Part shown: one piece after another, positions 44,531-55,854 of the stretch | Layout: the number at the start of each line of letters is the position of its first letter | Position numbering within the stretch: the stretch's first letter is position 1 | Source of the DNA: Axinella damicornis | Lineage: Eukaryota > Porifera > Demospongiae > Axinellida > Axinellidae | Reading direction: 5' to 3' | NCBI GenBank assembly: GCA_963931865.1 | Contig: OZ007516.1 | Location: 10,087,285-10,151,284, forward strand | Length of the DNA: 64,000 bases | Program-made: the position numbers and the translations under genes | The notes under the pieces: model-generated | What the model saw: the letters and a program-made list of their open reading frames with translations, nothing else | The model's database searches: none | Told to the model about the DNA's origin: nothing

Positions 44531-44672
44531 TGAAACTGCTGCTGTTTTGCAGGTTCTGGGGTTGCTCTAGATAACTTAAGTAGCTGTTATGTTGATTAAC
44601 AAATCTGTGGACTATGAACATTTGCAAGAAATAAATTTGGACAAAGGGTGCATGGCCTGATGGAGCAGCAGC

Positions 44673-44692
44673 CCCCCCCCCCCCCCCCCCCC
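44673..44692 (+). repeat. poly-C run
   Basis: About 20 C, flanked by CAGCAG.. and CTCCATACACACAC. Confidence 0.9.
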
Positions 44693-44847
44693 CTCCATAC
44701 ACACACCCTGTAGTAAAATATCATTGAAGCTGGATTGCAGAACATCAGCCAATTCCCAGACCTAACATAGACAGTCATGTATGCATGGCGGCCATGCATA
44801 CATACAAAGTTGCCCTGCTCCCCACTCGATCAGCAATTATCTATGTT

Positions 44848-45302
44848 AAACCATGGATAACAGAGCACAGGGAGTTGGATAGGAAACGCCATTCCAAGCA
44901 GGTTACCATTGACTTTTATCCCCAGTTCTATGTCATTATTTGGTAGAAAAGGATGAAACTTGGCACAAAGGTTCCTTGGTCCTTGCTTTATGGCCAGATG
45001 TAGTTGGATTCTCTGGACATGTGTTAGTAATTCACTTTTAACTTTAAGTAGCTTTAAGAAGTGAAAATCGGTTCATTTGATAGCTCCAACTCTATCTTGC
45101 CTTAGATTAAAGCTAGAAACTTCAAAATTTGACACCACATCCTTAAGTCCTTGCACTAGGGCCAGGTATGCTTAAAATGCTTAAAATACTATATCATGAG
45201 GCGGCACATCAATGGGGTAACCTGCTTTGCTTCAAAGGGTCCTGAACTTAACCTATATGGTGTTTCCTATCCAACTCCCTGTGCTCTATTATCCATGGTT
45301 AA
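44848..45302. mobile_element. MITE with ~40-bp TIRs
   Basis: Ends ACCATGGATAACAGAGCACA and its near complement; arms continue through GGGAGTTGGATAGGAAAC. TTAA-like flanks (GTTAA before, TAAAC after) suggest, without proving, a TTAA target. Confidence 0.8.
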
Positions 45303-45559
45303 ACTATTGTAGTGCACCACATATGCCAAGTTCAGTGACAAAATTCTTGATGTAGCTCCAAACTTTATGATTGGATCCGGCCGGATTTATTCTTCAGGGC
45401 TAGAATGTGTTTCATCAAGAGAGTTCATAACAATAAGAGTGTGCAACTGCCATATGGGTTCCACTACCATCATCCCTGCAGTATGATGTAGGCAAATCTA
45501 CTAGTATGGCCTTAGTAGTAGCTACATAGGCTGTGTAAACTCTGTAGTAATCACAATTT

Positions 45560-46304
45560 CACACTTAGGAGCATGCAGTTGCTCCCACTTCACCACTGAT
45601 TGCATACGTCAGTGGCTTTTCACACTCCTTGAGTATGTGAGAGCAACCATGGGGCATAATTTCCTACCGGCACTGATGGTAGTTGTGCTATGTATGGCCT
45701 TGCATTACAATACATACTCAGCAAGTTTTTCCCGATTCATTCGCATATATATGGAGACCCAGGAACTGGAAAGACCACAGCCGGTATTCAGCTGTGGCCT
45801 GGCCATCACTGGGGCTTATCCTTTTTACTCCAAGGCCACATTGGAGAAGTACACACAATTGCATGTGCCCCGACAGGTATCTTCCACTCAGTATCGACGA
45901 CCCCAAGTCCAGAGCTGCTAGCTGTCAGTGATTTGACCCTAGCACTTTCAAATGGTGCAAAAGGGGCCACAATCAAGCGTACACGTGCACGTGGAGAGAA
46001 AGCTCCCTCATGCATGCCGGCAATTTCTGCAAAAGACCAAGTGAGATTAGCTTGAACCCTTTCTATATATAGATGTTGCATACATCACCAAGTATTGCTC
46101 TTGACTGTATTGCAGGTACACCCCCAGATGCCTTCTCATGCATCCAGTATACTGGATATACCAATGTCCCGATATACACAGCTTCCTGACCTAATGCAAG
46201 GGTCCTCCAGTGCTATTGGAGCCATAATTGGCTTGGGGAAGAAGTTCGTGGAGTCTGGCATCAGTGAGATGGATAAAGAAAGATCTTCTACCAGAACTCT
46301 GTAA
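45560..46304 (+). pseudogene. P-loop ATPase-like gene, frameshifted
   Basis: Pieces in different frames: YVRATMGHNFLPALMVV..CMALHYN, then IYGDPGTGKTTAGIQL (Walker A GxxGxGKT), then CPDRYLPLSIDDPKSRAA, then LALSNGAKGATIKRTRARGE. A further stretch at 46116-46304 (LPDLMQGSSSAIGAIIGLGKK..) may be the next exon. The order suggests a P-loop NTPase of the kind seen in uncharacterised, transposon-rich invertebrate families. At least two frame changes in about 400 bp make it a likely pseudogene. Confidence 0.45.
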
Positions 46305-46583
46305 CCTTGTCGGGGGAAAAAATCATTCCCAGAGTTCTCCTGTGGTTCACAGAATCACCATGGAGGCACATTTACGGTTGTTATAACTCTTTGCTGAATG
46401 GGAAGCAAGGAAAATATAGCTAATCATGCAATGTAGGGTGGAAATTTGGGTGATGTATGTATGATCAGATGTCTGTAACACTTTGGAATCCTGTGCTTGT
46501 AAGGTCCCCTGGGTACACAATACCAGTATAATACATTGTGGTTCCTACGCCACTGTGTAGCAAAGCTAATATTGTCTTTTTAA

Positions 46584-47174
46584 CCCTTTGCCCCCGAGGC
46601 GCATGCGCAGAAATCAATCGCGTGGCTACACAAACGCTAATTAAAAATGGCGATTTTTGTGTTGTATCGATTCATTGGCATTGTATCTTGTAAAATAGCT
46701 GAGTTCAGGTATTGATAGTTATACTTATTTGGCTTGAAAACAAACCTGCTTCGTTCCTGAAGTAGTCCCGCGACTTGACAGTGAGGCCTGGGAAAGACAC
46801 AACGGTGGAAACGCGGGTTGTCGCTGAGCTCTCGAGAATGACGGCAAAACCACGGCAGAGGTTGGCTGACTGGCCCAGCAACGGTAGGTTACCAGTGTGG
46901 GTGAGCTAACTGGCTAGTACAAACTCGATACAACAACTTGCTCGTAGGATATAAGCTGTAAATTGCCGTCACTAAGTGCACATCGATCGACAAGTAAACT
47001 TCTAACGCGATTTGTGGGGAAAGTCCCTATGGCACGTAAATCACTTATCTAAAGTCCGATCGCGTAGCTATGGCGATAAATAGCCGGAATCCAGTTACGG
47101 GCGCATACGGGCGCTCTCGGGGTTTTAGCACGTGAAAAATTCGGGCGCATACGGGCGCTATCGGGTTGAAAGGG
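46584..47174. mobile_element. TTAA-flanked MITE, piggyBac-like ends
   Basis: Starts CCCTTTGCCCCCGAGGCGCA and ends TCGGGTTGAAAGGG. TTAA lies immediately outside on each side (46580-46583, 47175-47178). CCCTTT ends with TTAA targets are typical of piggyBac-type elements. No transposase inside the 591 bp. Confidence 0.75.
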
Positions 47175-47240
47175 TTAATTAATTAACATCTAGCTAATTG
47201 CCACCTTTAATTGTCCTTTGTAAATTTCTGCCTCTCTCAG

Positions 47241-48545
47241 ACATCAAAAAGGTGGCCAATCCTGGTAGGTTTCCCATCTTGACATTTGCCAAGAGTGTCA
47301 ACCTAGCAATGAAAGTTTGGCTTGTGCTGGTGAAATGGGTCATATGCACAAGGAAGACATAGCATTCTAACGTACAGTAACACTCAGATAAATTGGAAGG
47401 TGGATTTGGCTGCTCTCACTGCTACTGACATGTATACTTTTCTTAGCATTGTGTTTCGTAAAGGGATGCACGTATTCTTACCTGGCCAGCCACATACACG
47501 TGCTCACACACACTCACTCACTCTCACTACCAACATATCCACAACACATGTACCCACACACCCACTCATACACACACCTAAATACACACACATAGATGCA
47601 CACACACACACGCACACATGCATAACACAATTCACACAAGGTTGCCAAAGCTGCTGGTATGGAGTACTTCCATGATGATGTACTGGAGCACTTTTGCATC
47701 AATTGCATCGATCACTACAAGTTGCTGAGCAGACTAAATAACACGGATGCAACTCCTAGCTCCAGTGTGAGCAAATGATCCTCATGTTTGGTCTCTGGAT
47801 GTGTTTGCATGGCCAGGAGTTGCTTGATTGCTGCCACTGGCAGATCCCATGTTTTATGATGTAAGACTTACTTTATGCTGTTAAGCTTTCAGGTATGTTG
47901 GATTTCTACGTTTCCTTCCTTCCACAGATACGGTCCTTACTAAGGACTGACATGTTCAGTTGCAAGCAGCAAATGCTTGCCATTAGGCCTGAGGCAGTAC
48001 CTTCCTTGAGACCCTCAACCGTCCTGTACATTAGTCAGGCAGTCAAGAGTGGTGACGTTGGTCTCAAGGGAAGAACAGATTTTATGGCTGATAAGCCGGA
48101 AAAGGGCAAAGTTTGCAGAAAGGTAAACTGTTATGTTTACTATGCAGTAGGGCTGGGAATCGACTGGAATCTCGATATCGATTATCACCTTTATAAATTG
48201 ATTGCTCAATCAATTAATCACCATAAGTAGGTGTAACCGGAAGCCATTCCCATATCATTAATACGAGCACCACCAACACTCCACCCACCAGGCTGAAAGT
48301 TAGGTGTCGAAGGCTATTTTTAACGCATTTGATGCTATTGACTCCCTTATTAACATATTCATCTGATGAGGTTTTGCTTTCGATAGTCGGTTCAAAATTG
48401 ATTGACTAATCGATTAATCAATTAATCATCCCAGCCTTATTTACCATTACCAGTACTAATGTGTACACTTCACAGGTCAAAAGGTCTGCAGAAAAACAAC
48501 AGCGATGCCTCCTCTGCTAAAAGACAGGCCAAGGAGTTGCCAGGT
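47241..48545 (+). CDS. exons of an unrecognised gene
   Basis: The clearest exon is 47928-48122 (TTCCACAG before, GTAAAC after; 65 codons: IRSLLRTDMFSCKQQMLAIR.., PEAVPSLRPSTVLYISQAVK..). Other candidates are 47641-47778 (VAKAAGMEYFHDDVLEHFCI..CIDHYKLL, ends TGA) and 48478-48545 (..NSDASSAKRQAKELP). A short stretch near 47241 reads DIKKVANP. They may continue the ATPase-like gene at 45560 or belong to a transposon. No family recognised. Confidence 0.3.
47480..47640 (+). repeat. CA-rich microsatellite
   Basis: ACACACACTC/CACACAC-type simple repeat. Confidence 0.85.
48149..48437. mobile_element. hAT-like MITE
   Basis: Ends AGGGCTGGGAATCGA and (inverted) AGGCTGGGATGATTAAT; AT-rich sub-ends with ATTGATTGA../AATCGATTAATCAATT. 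GGGCTGGG ends are common in hAT MITEs, but I could not read an 8-bp duplication. Confidence 0.55.
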
Positions 48546-48609
48546 AGGCCAAGATTTGTGATATGCCGTGAATGAAGGGCTACAAGCTATGTTGGTGTGT
48601 TGCTGTTTG

Positions 48610-48720
48610 TGATAAGGATTCTAGCTTGTAGACCACGGGAAGGAGAATACATGTACGTGCCCTATAGCCTTGTAGACCACAGGAAGGAGAATAAGTAATG
48701 ATACATGTACGTGCCCTAGC
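48610..48720 (+). repeat. two-copy tandem duplication
   Basis: CTTGTAGACCAC.GGAAGGAGAA through TACATGTACGTGCCCTA occurs twice about 50 bp apart. Confidence 0.8.
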
Positions 48721-48759
48721 CTTAGTGGAGTAGGGGGTGTGTGCTGCATTGAAGGAATG

Positions 48760-49315
48760 GGCTATAGGGCTAACTTAGCAAATTTTAGCGAACTCAAATA
48801 ACTTTTGGACCAGCAAACAATAGTATTGACATCACATACATGTATGTTAGTTGCTAGTCTCCTATGTAGTTTATCCACTAGCTAGATTAGAGCAAGACCT
48901 GTGGGACATCATATTCTATCTTTTGTACTAGCCTATCATAACCTCGCGAAGCCAGACTCTCTCGCATGGGGTTGCCATTTGAACGGATTAAGATATCAAC
49001 AGTGACTAGCGCTCCTCAAAATAAAAATTATAGCAACAGGTAGTAATAATTGGTGTACACTCTCTCTCGTTCCCCTTATCTCTTTCTCTCCCCCCCCCGA
49101 ACTCCTTCACATAGTAGATGCAGTGAGTACTTACTGTTGAGCAATAACACAAAATTAATGTTTGTTTTCTTCTTTATCCCTGTGGGCTCCGGCCTTTATG
49201 TACTTTTGTACAATGGCTTTGTATCAGCACAAAATTCCCCTCGGCCTTCAAGTATTGATTGTGGCTTGTGTATTTTTTTCTGTGGATCATACAATGGTGA
49301 TGTAGGGCATACTCT
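48760..49315. other. no gene seen
   Basis: No supported feature; a run of nine C near 49091. Confidence 0.4.
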
Positions 49316-49319
49316 TCTG

Positions 49320-51890
49320 ACATGATAGCAGCTTGCATAACTATAAAGTTTCTTCAGAAATAAATACGATGCCAGCATGAAGCCTGGTACTAGTCAGTCT
49401 AGCGCAGCATTGCTAAAGAGCCTGTCTGTCATTTCAACTCTTCAGAGTCATTACTAGCTCGATCTCTTGGACTTGAGCAGGAACACACCTAGGTAACATA
49501 GTAATTTATGAAATGAAAGCGTGCACGTGGCCGTCCCACACATCATGTAAGTCCAATATTAGCAAGGGCATAACTTGGTGGACTATCTGAGCCTCATCAT
49601 GGATATGCATGCCTAGTGAGGTTTTCATTGTCACCAACTCCCCCTCCCTGGCCGGCCTTACAAACAACTTGCACTCTGAACACATCACACATACATGCAC
49701 GCACACATTAATGTACATTTAGAGATACGTACATGCACACACTCACACAATCATATGCAACACAATATAACCGAGGAGATATATAGTGGGAACACAGTTG
49801 ACTATATTGTGTCATAGACAACAATAGATATTCAGCAACCCATGGCAAGTAGTGACACGAATTAAAATAATACAATTAAGATTAAGATGCATGCCTTGCT
49901 GGGGTACTGGTGTCATTGTACTAGCAATGTGAGGAGCATAAGAAAGGCAATGGTCGTGTTTATCAGACTGTCATGGCTCTATCTCCAATGTACATGCGGA
50001 CGTCCATATCATGTGATATCATGCACACCAAGCAGACTGAGGTCGATATCTCTCACCCATGCAGAACCCTATAATGTTTGCAGTGACATTAATCATCACC
50101 TTGGAGGTCATGCTATTTATCCTCTGTGGGAAAGTTTAGCCTCGACTCCGCCTCAGTCCATGGAGGATAAATTGCATGACCTCCACATTGACGTAGTAGA
50201 CCATACACATAGATATTCAGAGAATGCATGAGCCCACAGGAAAATCCGGGACTCAACTATTGTGCCTTATTGAGAACAACGGCTATGTCATTTTCTGAGC
50301 TATAGCGTGTAGTGGGTTTCTTTCGCAAGAGGAAACTTTCGCGAATTGCTTGAAAATCAGATTTTCGTTGAGAAAAGATTTGCGGATTTGCCAGTTCGCT
50401 ACACCCACTATTGCCACTAATGCTGCAATATGATGGTGGTCTGAGAGTAAGAACAAGATAAGAACGGGATCGAGAAGATGAGTGAGTCCATAGCGAATGC
50501 TGTCATGCCACGTTCGGCAGCTCGCTTTGCTATATGCGCCTTCTGTTTGGGAGTGAAGTAGTTGTATGTCACCTGCTTGCATAAGGTACAGGTTCGTCCA
50601 CCCAGCCATGCTGGATAGATCTATTGCTACTACCTGTGTCATCACATTTTGACAGCCGTGATGGTCGAAAGAGGTACAGCCGTCCATACTGGACCATCCA
50701 GCTTTGGTAAAATGGAATGAGTATGCTGGAAAAAAGCGAACAGGGCCATCATCAGTACTCGGCATGTTGCGGTGTCTGTATCCGATACCTGGTCACCACA
50801 GAAACACAAAATTTGCGAATGTTTTCTCCCATCAAAGAAACCTGCTATACGGTATAGTAGTGATGAACAAATTGACCCATAAACTACTCCTATGCCGATG
50901 ACATGATTGCACTAATCACCTTGGCTACACATAACCACAACTGCTGGACTTACTATTTGTAACATCTGCCAAGTGCTGGGATAGGCCTACAAGGTTTCAT
51001 ACAAGTTTTGGGAGGGATATTGGGAACCTGATACCCAAAAGCATGTGGCCTAGTTACTGCAATGCCGAAGGCAATGCTTTCACAGCGACTCATAATCAAC
51101 TTAGGTTAACAGGACGTGAGGGTAAGTTTCTGCCCCTTGAGCAGTAACAAATTAGGTACCGTCACGCCTTTCTGTGTTAACTCACCGTCCAGTTCCCGTA
51201 AGAGGATAGGATCCAATGAGCTGGGGGAGCATCTTCCACAGAGGTAATCTGCGATACCTTTGGAGGATTCATCGTTGACGTTCAGGGATGCGAGCAAAAT
51301 TCATTCTTGGAATAGGACCAACCTTTTCCTCATTCTCAGCTTCCAGTCTGCAAATGATTATCAGTCAGACTGACAGTAGAATGTTAACATTGTGAGAGGA
51401 AAAAAAGAATTTCTATGGTAATTCAACCTACCGAAGTTGGGTTGCCTCCATCCCCATACCTAAACCCACCTCCTGCCTTTTGTCTATCCAATGTCCAAAC
51501 AAGGCACATTGTCATAGCTATAGCTGAACACGACTCTTCCATAAACAACATGCAGTGACAAATTGTGTTCTACACTGTAGATACCTGCTACTTAATGTAC
51601 TGGGTTCATACATAGCTGCAGTACCAGATCCAGCAAGGGATTATATGCAACTCAACCTATAGGGGGTACGAATTTTATGAAGTGTACATGTGGGCATACA
51701 AAATGCACATTCAAATTGTGTGTATCTACTCATGCTTGCACGAGGTACACACATTCACGCACACACCTGTTGAGAAAACAGGGAATTAAGCAGGCCCACC
51801 ATACACACCACGTTTCTCAATGTAATGTGTACCACACCCCTTTATCAATGCTGGCACAGTACGCAGAATATTGAATATGATGCCAGTGGT
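49320..51890 (-). repeat. large inverted duplication, copy 2
   Basis: Reverse counterpart of 23775-26925. It keeps the 63-codon frame (51106-51297, minus) almost unchanged. It lacks the 934-bp element: near 50725 there is a single GGAAAAAAG. It has its own insert at about 49962-50312, between ..AAGGCAATGGT and GGGTTTCTTTCGC... Confidence 0.85.
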
Positions 51891-52302
51891 GAGTAGGCCT
51901 GAGATAATTATGCCTCAACTTGTAGCTATCATTCTATTCCATAATTCTTTCAAAATTATTCCCAAAACCCTTGCTATTATTCTCATTATTATTCTCAACA
52001 AATAACTTTAAATTCAACGCTTGTTATACTGCAACTGTGATATCAGGGCTCACTGAGCAAATCTTGTTGAACAATATACAAGAACCAAAGTACAACATTC
52101 AGACAGGTCTTTTATACAAAACTAACAGATTAAATATTACACATAAGAGACCCCATGCAGGTACTGCCAACCCAAACCTGGTGGGTAGCCACCAAAGTGA
52201 GAAGAGGCAGAGGTGGCATTGTGTTCAAAGCTTGCCTGCAAGGCACCGCAAGACCCAACCTGCAGGCCCAAACTCACAATCGCGCAACAGGGGTACAAGT
52301 CC

Positions 52303-52393
52303 AAGTGCTATTTATCCTCTGTGGGAAAGTTTAGCCTCGACTCCGCCTCAGTCCATGGAGGATAAATTGCATGACCTCCACATTGACGTAGTT
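52303..52393 (+). repeat. ~90-bp block shared with 50122-50205
   Basis: GCTATTTATCCTCTGTGGGA through CATTGACGTAGT occurs in both places. Here it directly precedes the 5'-truncated LINE; at 50122 it lies in the insert of copy 2. Partial self-complementarity (GGAGGTCATGC../..GCATGACCTCC) is visible at 50102-50185. Confidence 0.7.
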
Positions 52394-53858
52394 ACCTGGC
52401 AGACCGCAAGCAGTGTGTAGTGGTGAACGGTGCATCCTCCCTGCCCACGAGTGTTGTGTCAGGTGTACCCCAAGGTTCCATCCTTGGTCCCCTGTTGTTC
52501 CTAATATGTATTGATGATATAGCAGATGTCAGCCTATCTGATGGCTCAAAGATTGTTCTCTATGCAGACGACATTCTTCTATACCGCCCCATCTCACTAC
52601 CTGTGGACCTTGAACTCCTTCAGAGAGATGTCGACGCCCTAGAAAATTATGCCTCAGCTAACTACTTGACGATTAACGTCGCCAAATGTAAATTTATGCT
52701 AGTGTCGAGGAAAAAGCGACATATAAACCCGAACCCCTCCATTTCTCTATACGGATCCCCACTGGAAGTAACACCCACTTTTAAATATCTTGGTTTGCTA
52801 ATAACATCTGATCTCTCCTGGACCACTCACATTAACAATATATGCTCCAAGGCGAGACGTATTCTGGGTCTTGTGTATAGGCGTTTTTATGGGCACTCCG
52901 ATGTGGGAACTTTACATCAGTTATATGTATCCCTGGTACGGCCACATCTGGAATATGCTGCTCATGTGTGGTCCCCTTACTTGCAGAAAGACATAGCCAT
53001 GATTGAGAAAACGTTAACCCAGCAATTTGAGAGTAGAATTTGCACTAAAAACTGGGATGCTGGCTACCATGAGCTTTTGGACATGCTTGATCTACCATAG
53101 ATAATAAACTACGAAACGTTTCGTAGTTTATTATCTATGGATCTACCGTAGATCGGGAAATTTTCGTTGTTAAAATATTTTCGTAGTTGCCCGCAACCAC
53201 GAAAATTTAACGCACGAAATTTATTTACAACGGATAATAATTTTTTACGGTCAGCCACGTGTAAAACTAGTAGTAGTACTGAATTCACCTGTGCTACGCT
53301 CACGGTCCTTCAAGTTCCGCGATTCTTCAAGACCGCAGATGGGCTCCCCGATCTCAAAAGATCTCTGTCGCTCTCCGTTCTTTCGCGAGGTACATGTTGT
53401 ATTGCCTCAGAGAATCGGGAGGTGCTCGATTCGACAAACGGCGGGCCGAAGCGGAAGGGAAGCGAGGGGCCGTACAGGAGATACAGTACAGCCCAGAAGA
53501 ACGCTTTGTCCCTACGTAAGTGACGATGGCATAGCAGCAGCTCGTTCGTACGTCTCCATTCTTGACACAATGATCGTAAAAATATTTTTCGTTGATGAGC
53601 TAAACTACGAAAATTTAACGCCACGAAAATTTGACACACGAAATATTTTTAACACGAAAATTTCCCGATCTACGAACTAGACTGCACACAAGGCTGTGCT
53701 ATGTGTATAAGATAGTCCATGGGCTGTTGTACTTTCCCCCTGATGTTGTTGTACCTAGCAGCGCTTTATCCCACAATCCTCGTTCACATTAATTTGATTA
53801 TTGCACATACTAATTCATATTTGCATTCCTTTATACCTAACTCTATTTCAAATTGGAC
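52394..53858 (+). pseudogene. LINE (CR1/L2-like) copy 1, 5'-truncated and interrupted
   Basis: RT sequence from YLADRKQCVVVNGASS and GVPQGSILGPLLFL through KIVLYADDILLYRP (YADD catalytic motif) and FKYLGLLITSDLSWTTHINN to GYHELLDMLDLP. It is then broken by an insert (53094-53686) and resumes RLHTRLCYVYKIVHGLLYFP.., ending near FIPNSISNW. Compared with copy 2 it has small indels after DIAMIEKT. Non-functional. Confidence 0.9.
53094..53686. mobile_element. MITE plus palindrome inside LINE copy 1
   Basis: First a ~48-bp palindrome CCATAGATAATAAACTACGA plus complement (53094-53142). Then an element with ends GTAGATCGGGAAATTTTCGT at 53148 and the complement ending about 53680, followed inside by GTTAAAATATTTTCGT-like blocks. 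LINE copy 2 lacks all of this. Confidence 0.8.
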
Positions 53859-53869
53859 AATAATCGGTG

Positions 53870-54130
53870 AGTTTACCGGGGGAAAAACGCGTAGCGGAAA
53901 TGGCTGCTAGCGACTGTTCGTCGGAGAAAGGAGAGTGTAGCCAATCTACTAGCTCTCTACTAGGTAGGCTCAAGTTCCCAGAGCCCTCTGAGCCTGTTAG
54001 CTAGGAAGCGTGAAGTAAAAGCTAACCCTCCGGTTCGAGTGAAGAGAAACCAGCGACGGTCTTTACTAAGGCTATCTCGATCGCCGTGTGAAGGAGAGTT
54101 CGGTCTCACGGTTTGGTTTTTCATTGAGAA
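53870..54130 (+). pseudogene. possible first-exon remnant, Lys/Arg-rich
   Basis: The ATG at about 53900 gives MAASDCSSEKGECSQSTSSL then LGRLKFPEPSE. After a one-base frame change it reads LARKREVKANPPVRVKRNQR. It resembles N-termini of transposon-linked proteins with basic tracts, but I cannot name it. Confidence 0.25.
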
Positions 54131-54242
54131 TAATAGGTGGCTGTCTTGGGAATAATTTTTTTTCTAGGAAGAATAATAGGTAAAATTTTTAGGAATAAAG
54201 GAACAGAATAATGGGCAAAATTTGGGGAATAATTTTCGCAAG

Positions 54243-55055
54243 CCTAATTCGCACGGCATTGCGTATCGTTGCGTATTCCTCAATTATTGGCCGCTTTTAT
54301 CGTGACGCTGATTCTAGCACACTGAGGATGTTATACACCACCTGCTGGAATATGCAGTCCCGGTGTGGGACCCTCACCTGTTAAAGGACATTAAAGCTAT
54401 AGAGTCCGTGCAAAGATTCGCTACCAAAGTGTGCCTGGCTGGGTGTTGACTATAATGATCGGCTCAGTATGCTGAATCTGACGACCCTGGAGACAAGGCG
54501 GACCGTCCTAAAGCATTGCTTTTTGTACAAGGTCTTAAATGGCCTGACTTTCCTCCCTAACCCCCCCCATCATCCCCAGGCCTAACACCTCACATGACAC
54601 CAGGTTGCAGGTTCCTTTTGCACACAGTGTGAGTTTCTATAACTCCTTTTGTTGTCAAGCTCCCCGACTATGGAATGAACTACCATGTGAGATTGTAACA
54701 TCTTCCTCCATTGCATCCTTTAAGAGAGCGTGTTGTATTTATCTACACCTTCATTAATGTAGTTTATAATTAGGGATCATGTCTTGTATTAGCCTATGTT
54801 GCTATGTACATGTATCCTTGTCTATTATGACAGAATTGTTATAAAAAGAAAAACTAACCATCCAGTTCAGAAGAAGACAGTTGGTGGTCCATCAAGATTA
54901 CCATGCTCTCGGTTTGGGTTCGAGGTACGCAGTGGGCGTGGCTCCCAAGCATTTTGTGGTCGGTCAACAATAATTGAGGAATACGCAACGATACGCAATG
55001 CCGTGCGAATCCGCTATGGGAAAACGCGAATCCGCTATGGTAAATGGGAATAGGG
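54243..55055. repeat. inverted pair of GAATACGCAACGATACGC blocks
   Basis: GAGGAATACGCAACGATACG..GCCGTGCGAAT at 54975-55015 is the reverse complement of 54248-54290. The block is related to the tandem repeat at 60535-60722. Confidence 0.75.
54330..54757 (+). pseudogene. second LINE family, RT C-terminal fragment
   Basis: HLLEYAVPVWDPHLLKDIKA, IESVQRFATKVCLAG, then past a stop DYNDRLSMLNLTTLETRRTV, LKHCFLYKVLNGL and NSFCCQAPRLWNELPCEIV. This is the typical tail of CR1/L2 LINEs. It contains at least one stop and a frameshift, and ends at TAA near 54757. Confidence 0.8.
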
Positions 55056-55059
55056 TAGG

Positions 55060-55520
55060 TGTGGGTATTATGAGACAGCACCAATTATGGGTTTCATACT
55101 TTACTACAATTTATAGACATTGTTGCCACTTTGCCTGAACGTTGTCAAATGTATCCTCTACCGTTTGATAGAATGAGTGGTGCAAAGCATTTGGTATTCA
55201 TGATTTGGACAGTAAAATTATAAAATTGTGATGAAATTTTATGGGTTGTTCTGATTGTCCTAATAAAAAAATGCACTGCCAGAATACCAACAAGCATGCT
55301 TGCATGGAAGTGGTTCTAGCAGAATCTTCTATGCTGGTAGGGTGTAGCTACCTATAGCTAGCCAAATGATGATCAGGTATGAAACATACAGCAAAAAACT
55401 GGGGTGTCTCATAATACATACCCTGTCTCATAATTGCCTCATTAACGTGTGTGATAAAAATGCAGCCAAAATGCAGTACATCAACAACACTGAAACTTTG
55501 CCTACCATGGATTGTTAGTA
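55060..55520. other. no gene seen
   Basis: No supported feature; AT-rich intergenic sequence. Confidence 0.4.
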
Positions 55521-55524
55521 TATA

Positions 55525-55672
55525 AGTATCACCATAGTACCAAGCTATACCGGAAAATATCACGAGTTTGTTGCCGTAGTATTGTTACGAGTGCGAAGCA
55601 CGAGTAACAATGCCGAAGGCGACAAACGAGTGATATGTTTCCGGTATAGCTTGGTACTATGGTGATACTGAT
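55525..55672. mobile_element. long imperfect palindrome (fold-back)
   Basis: GTATCACCATAGTACCAAGC and its complement bound about 148 bp. Arms pair through CTATACCGGAAA, TATCAC.AGTTTGT and ACGAGTGCGAAGCACGAGTA. Confidence 0.85.
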
Positions 55673-55854
55673 TTTATCATACAAACCTGGAATTTCATTG
55701 CACGTTCCTCTACCAATGAACGTAGCGAATGCGCGTTACCATAGCTTGCTCATGGCGACAATATTTTCATTTTTTTTCTTCTTTTCTATGAAACTTCTGT
55801 TGGATGATACAACAAGGATACACAAATAGCTGCGCTAATAAGTAGTGTACCCTA

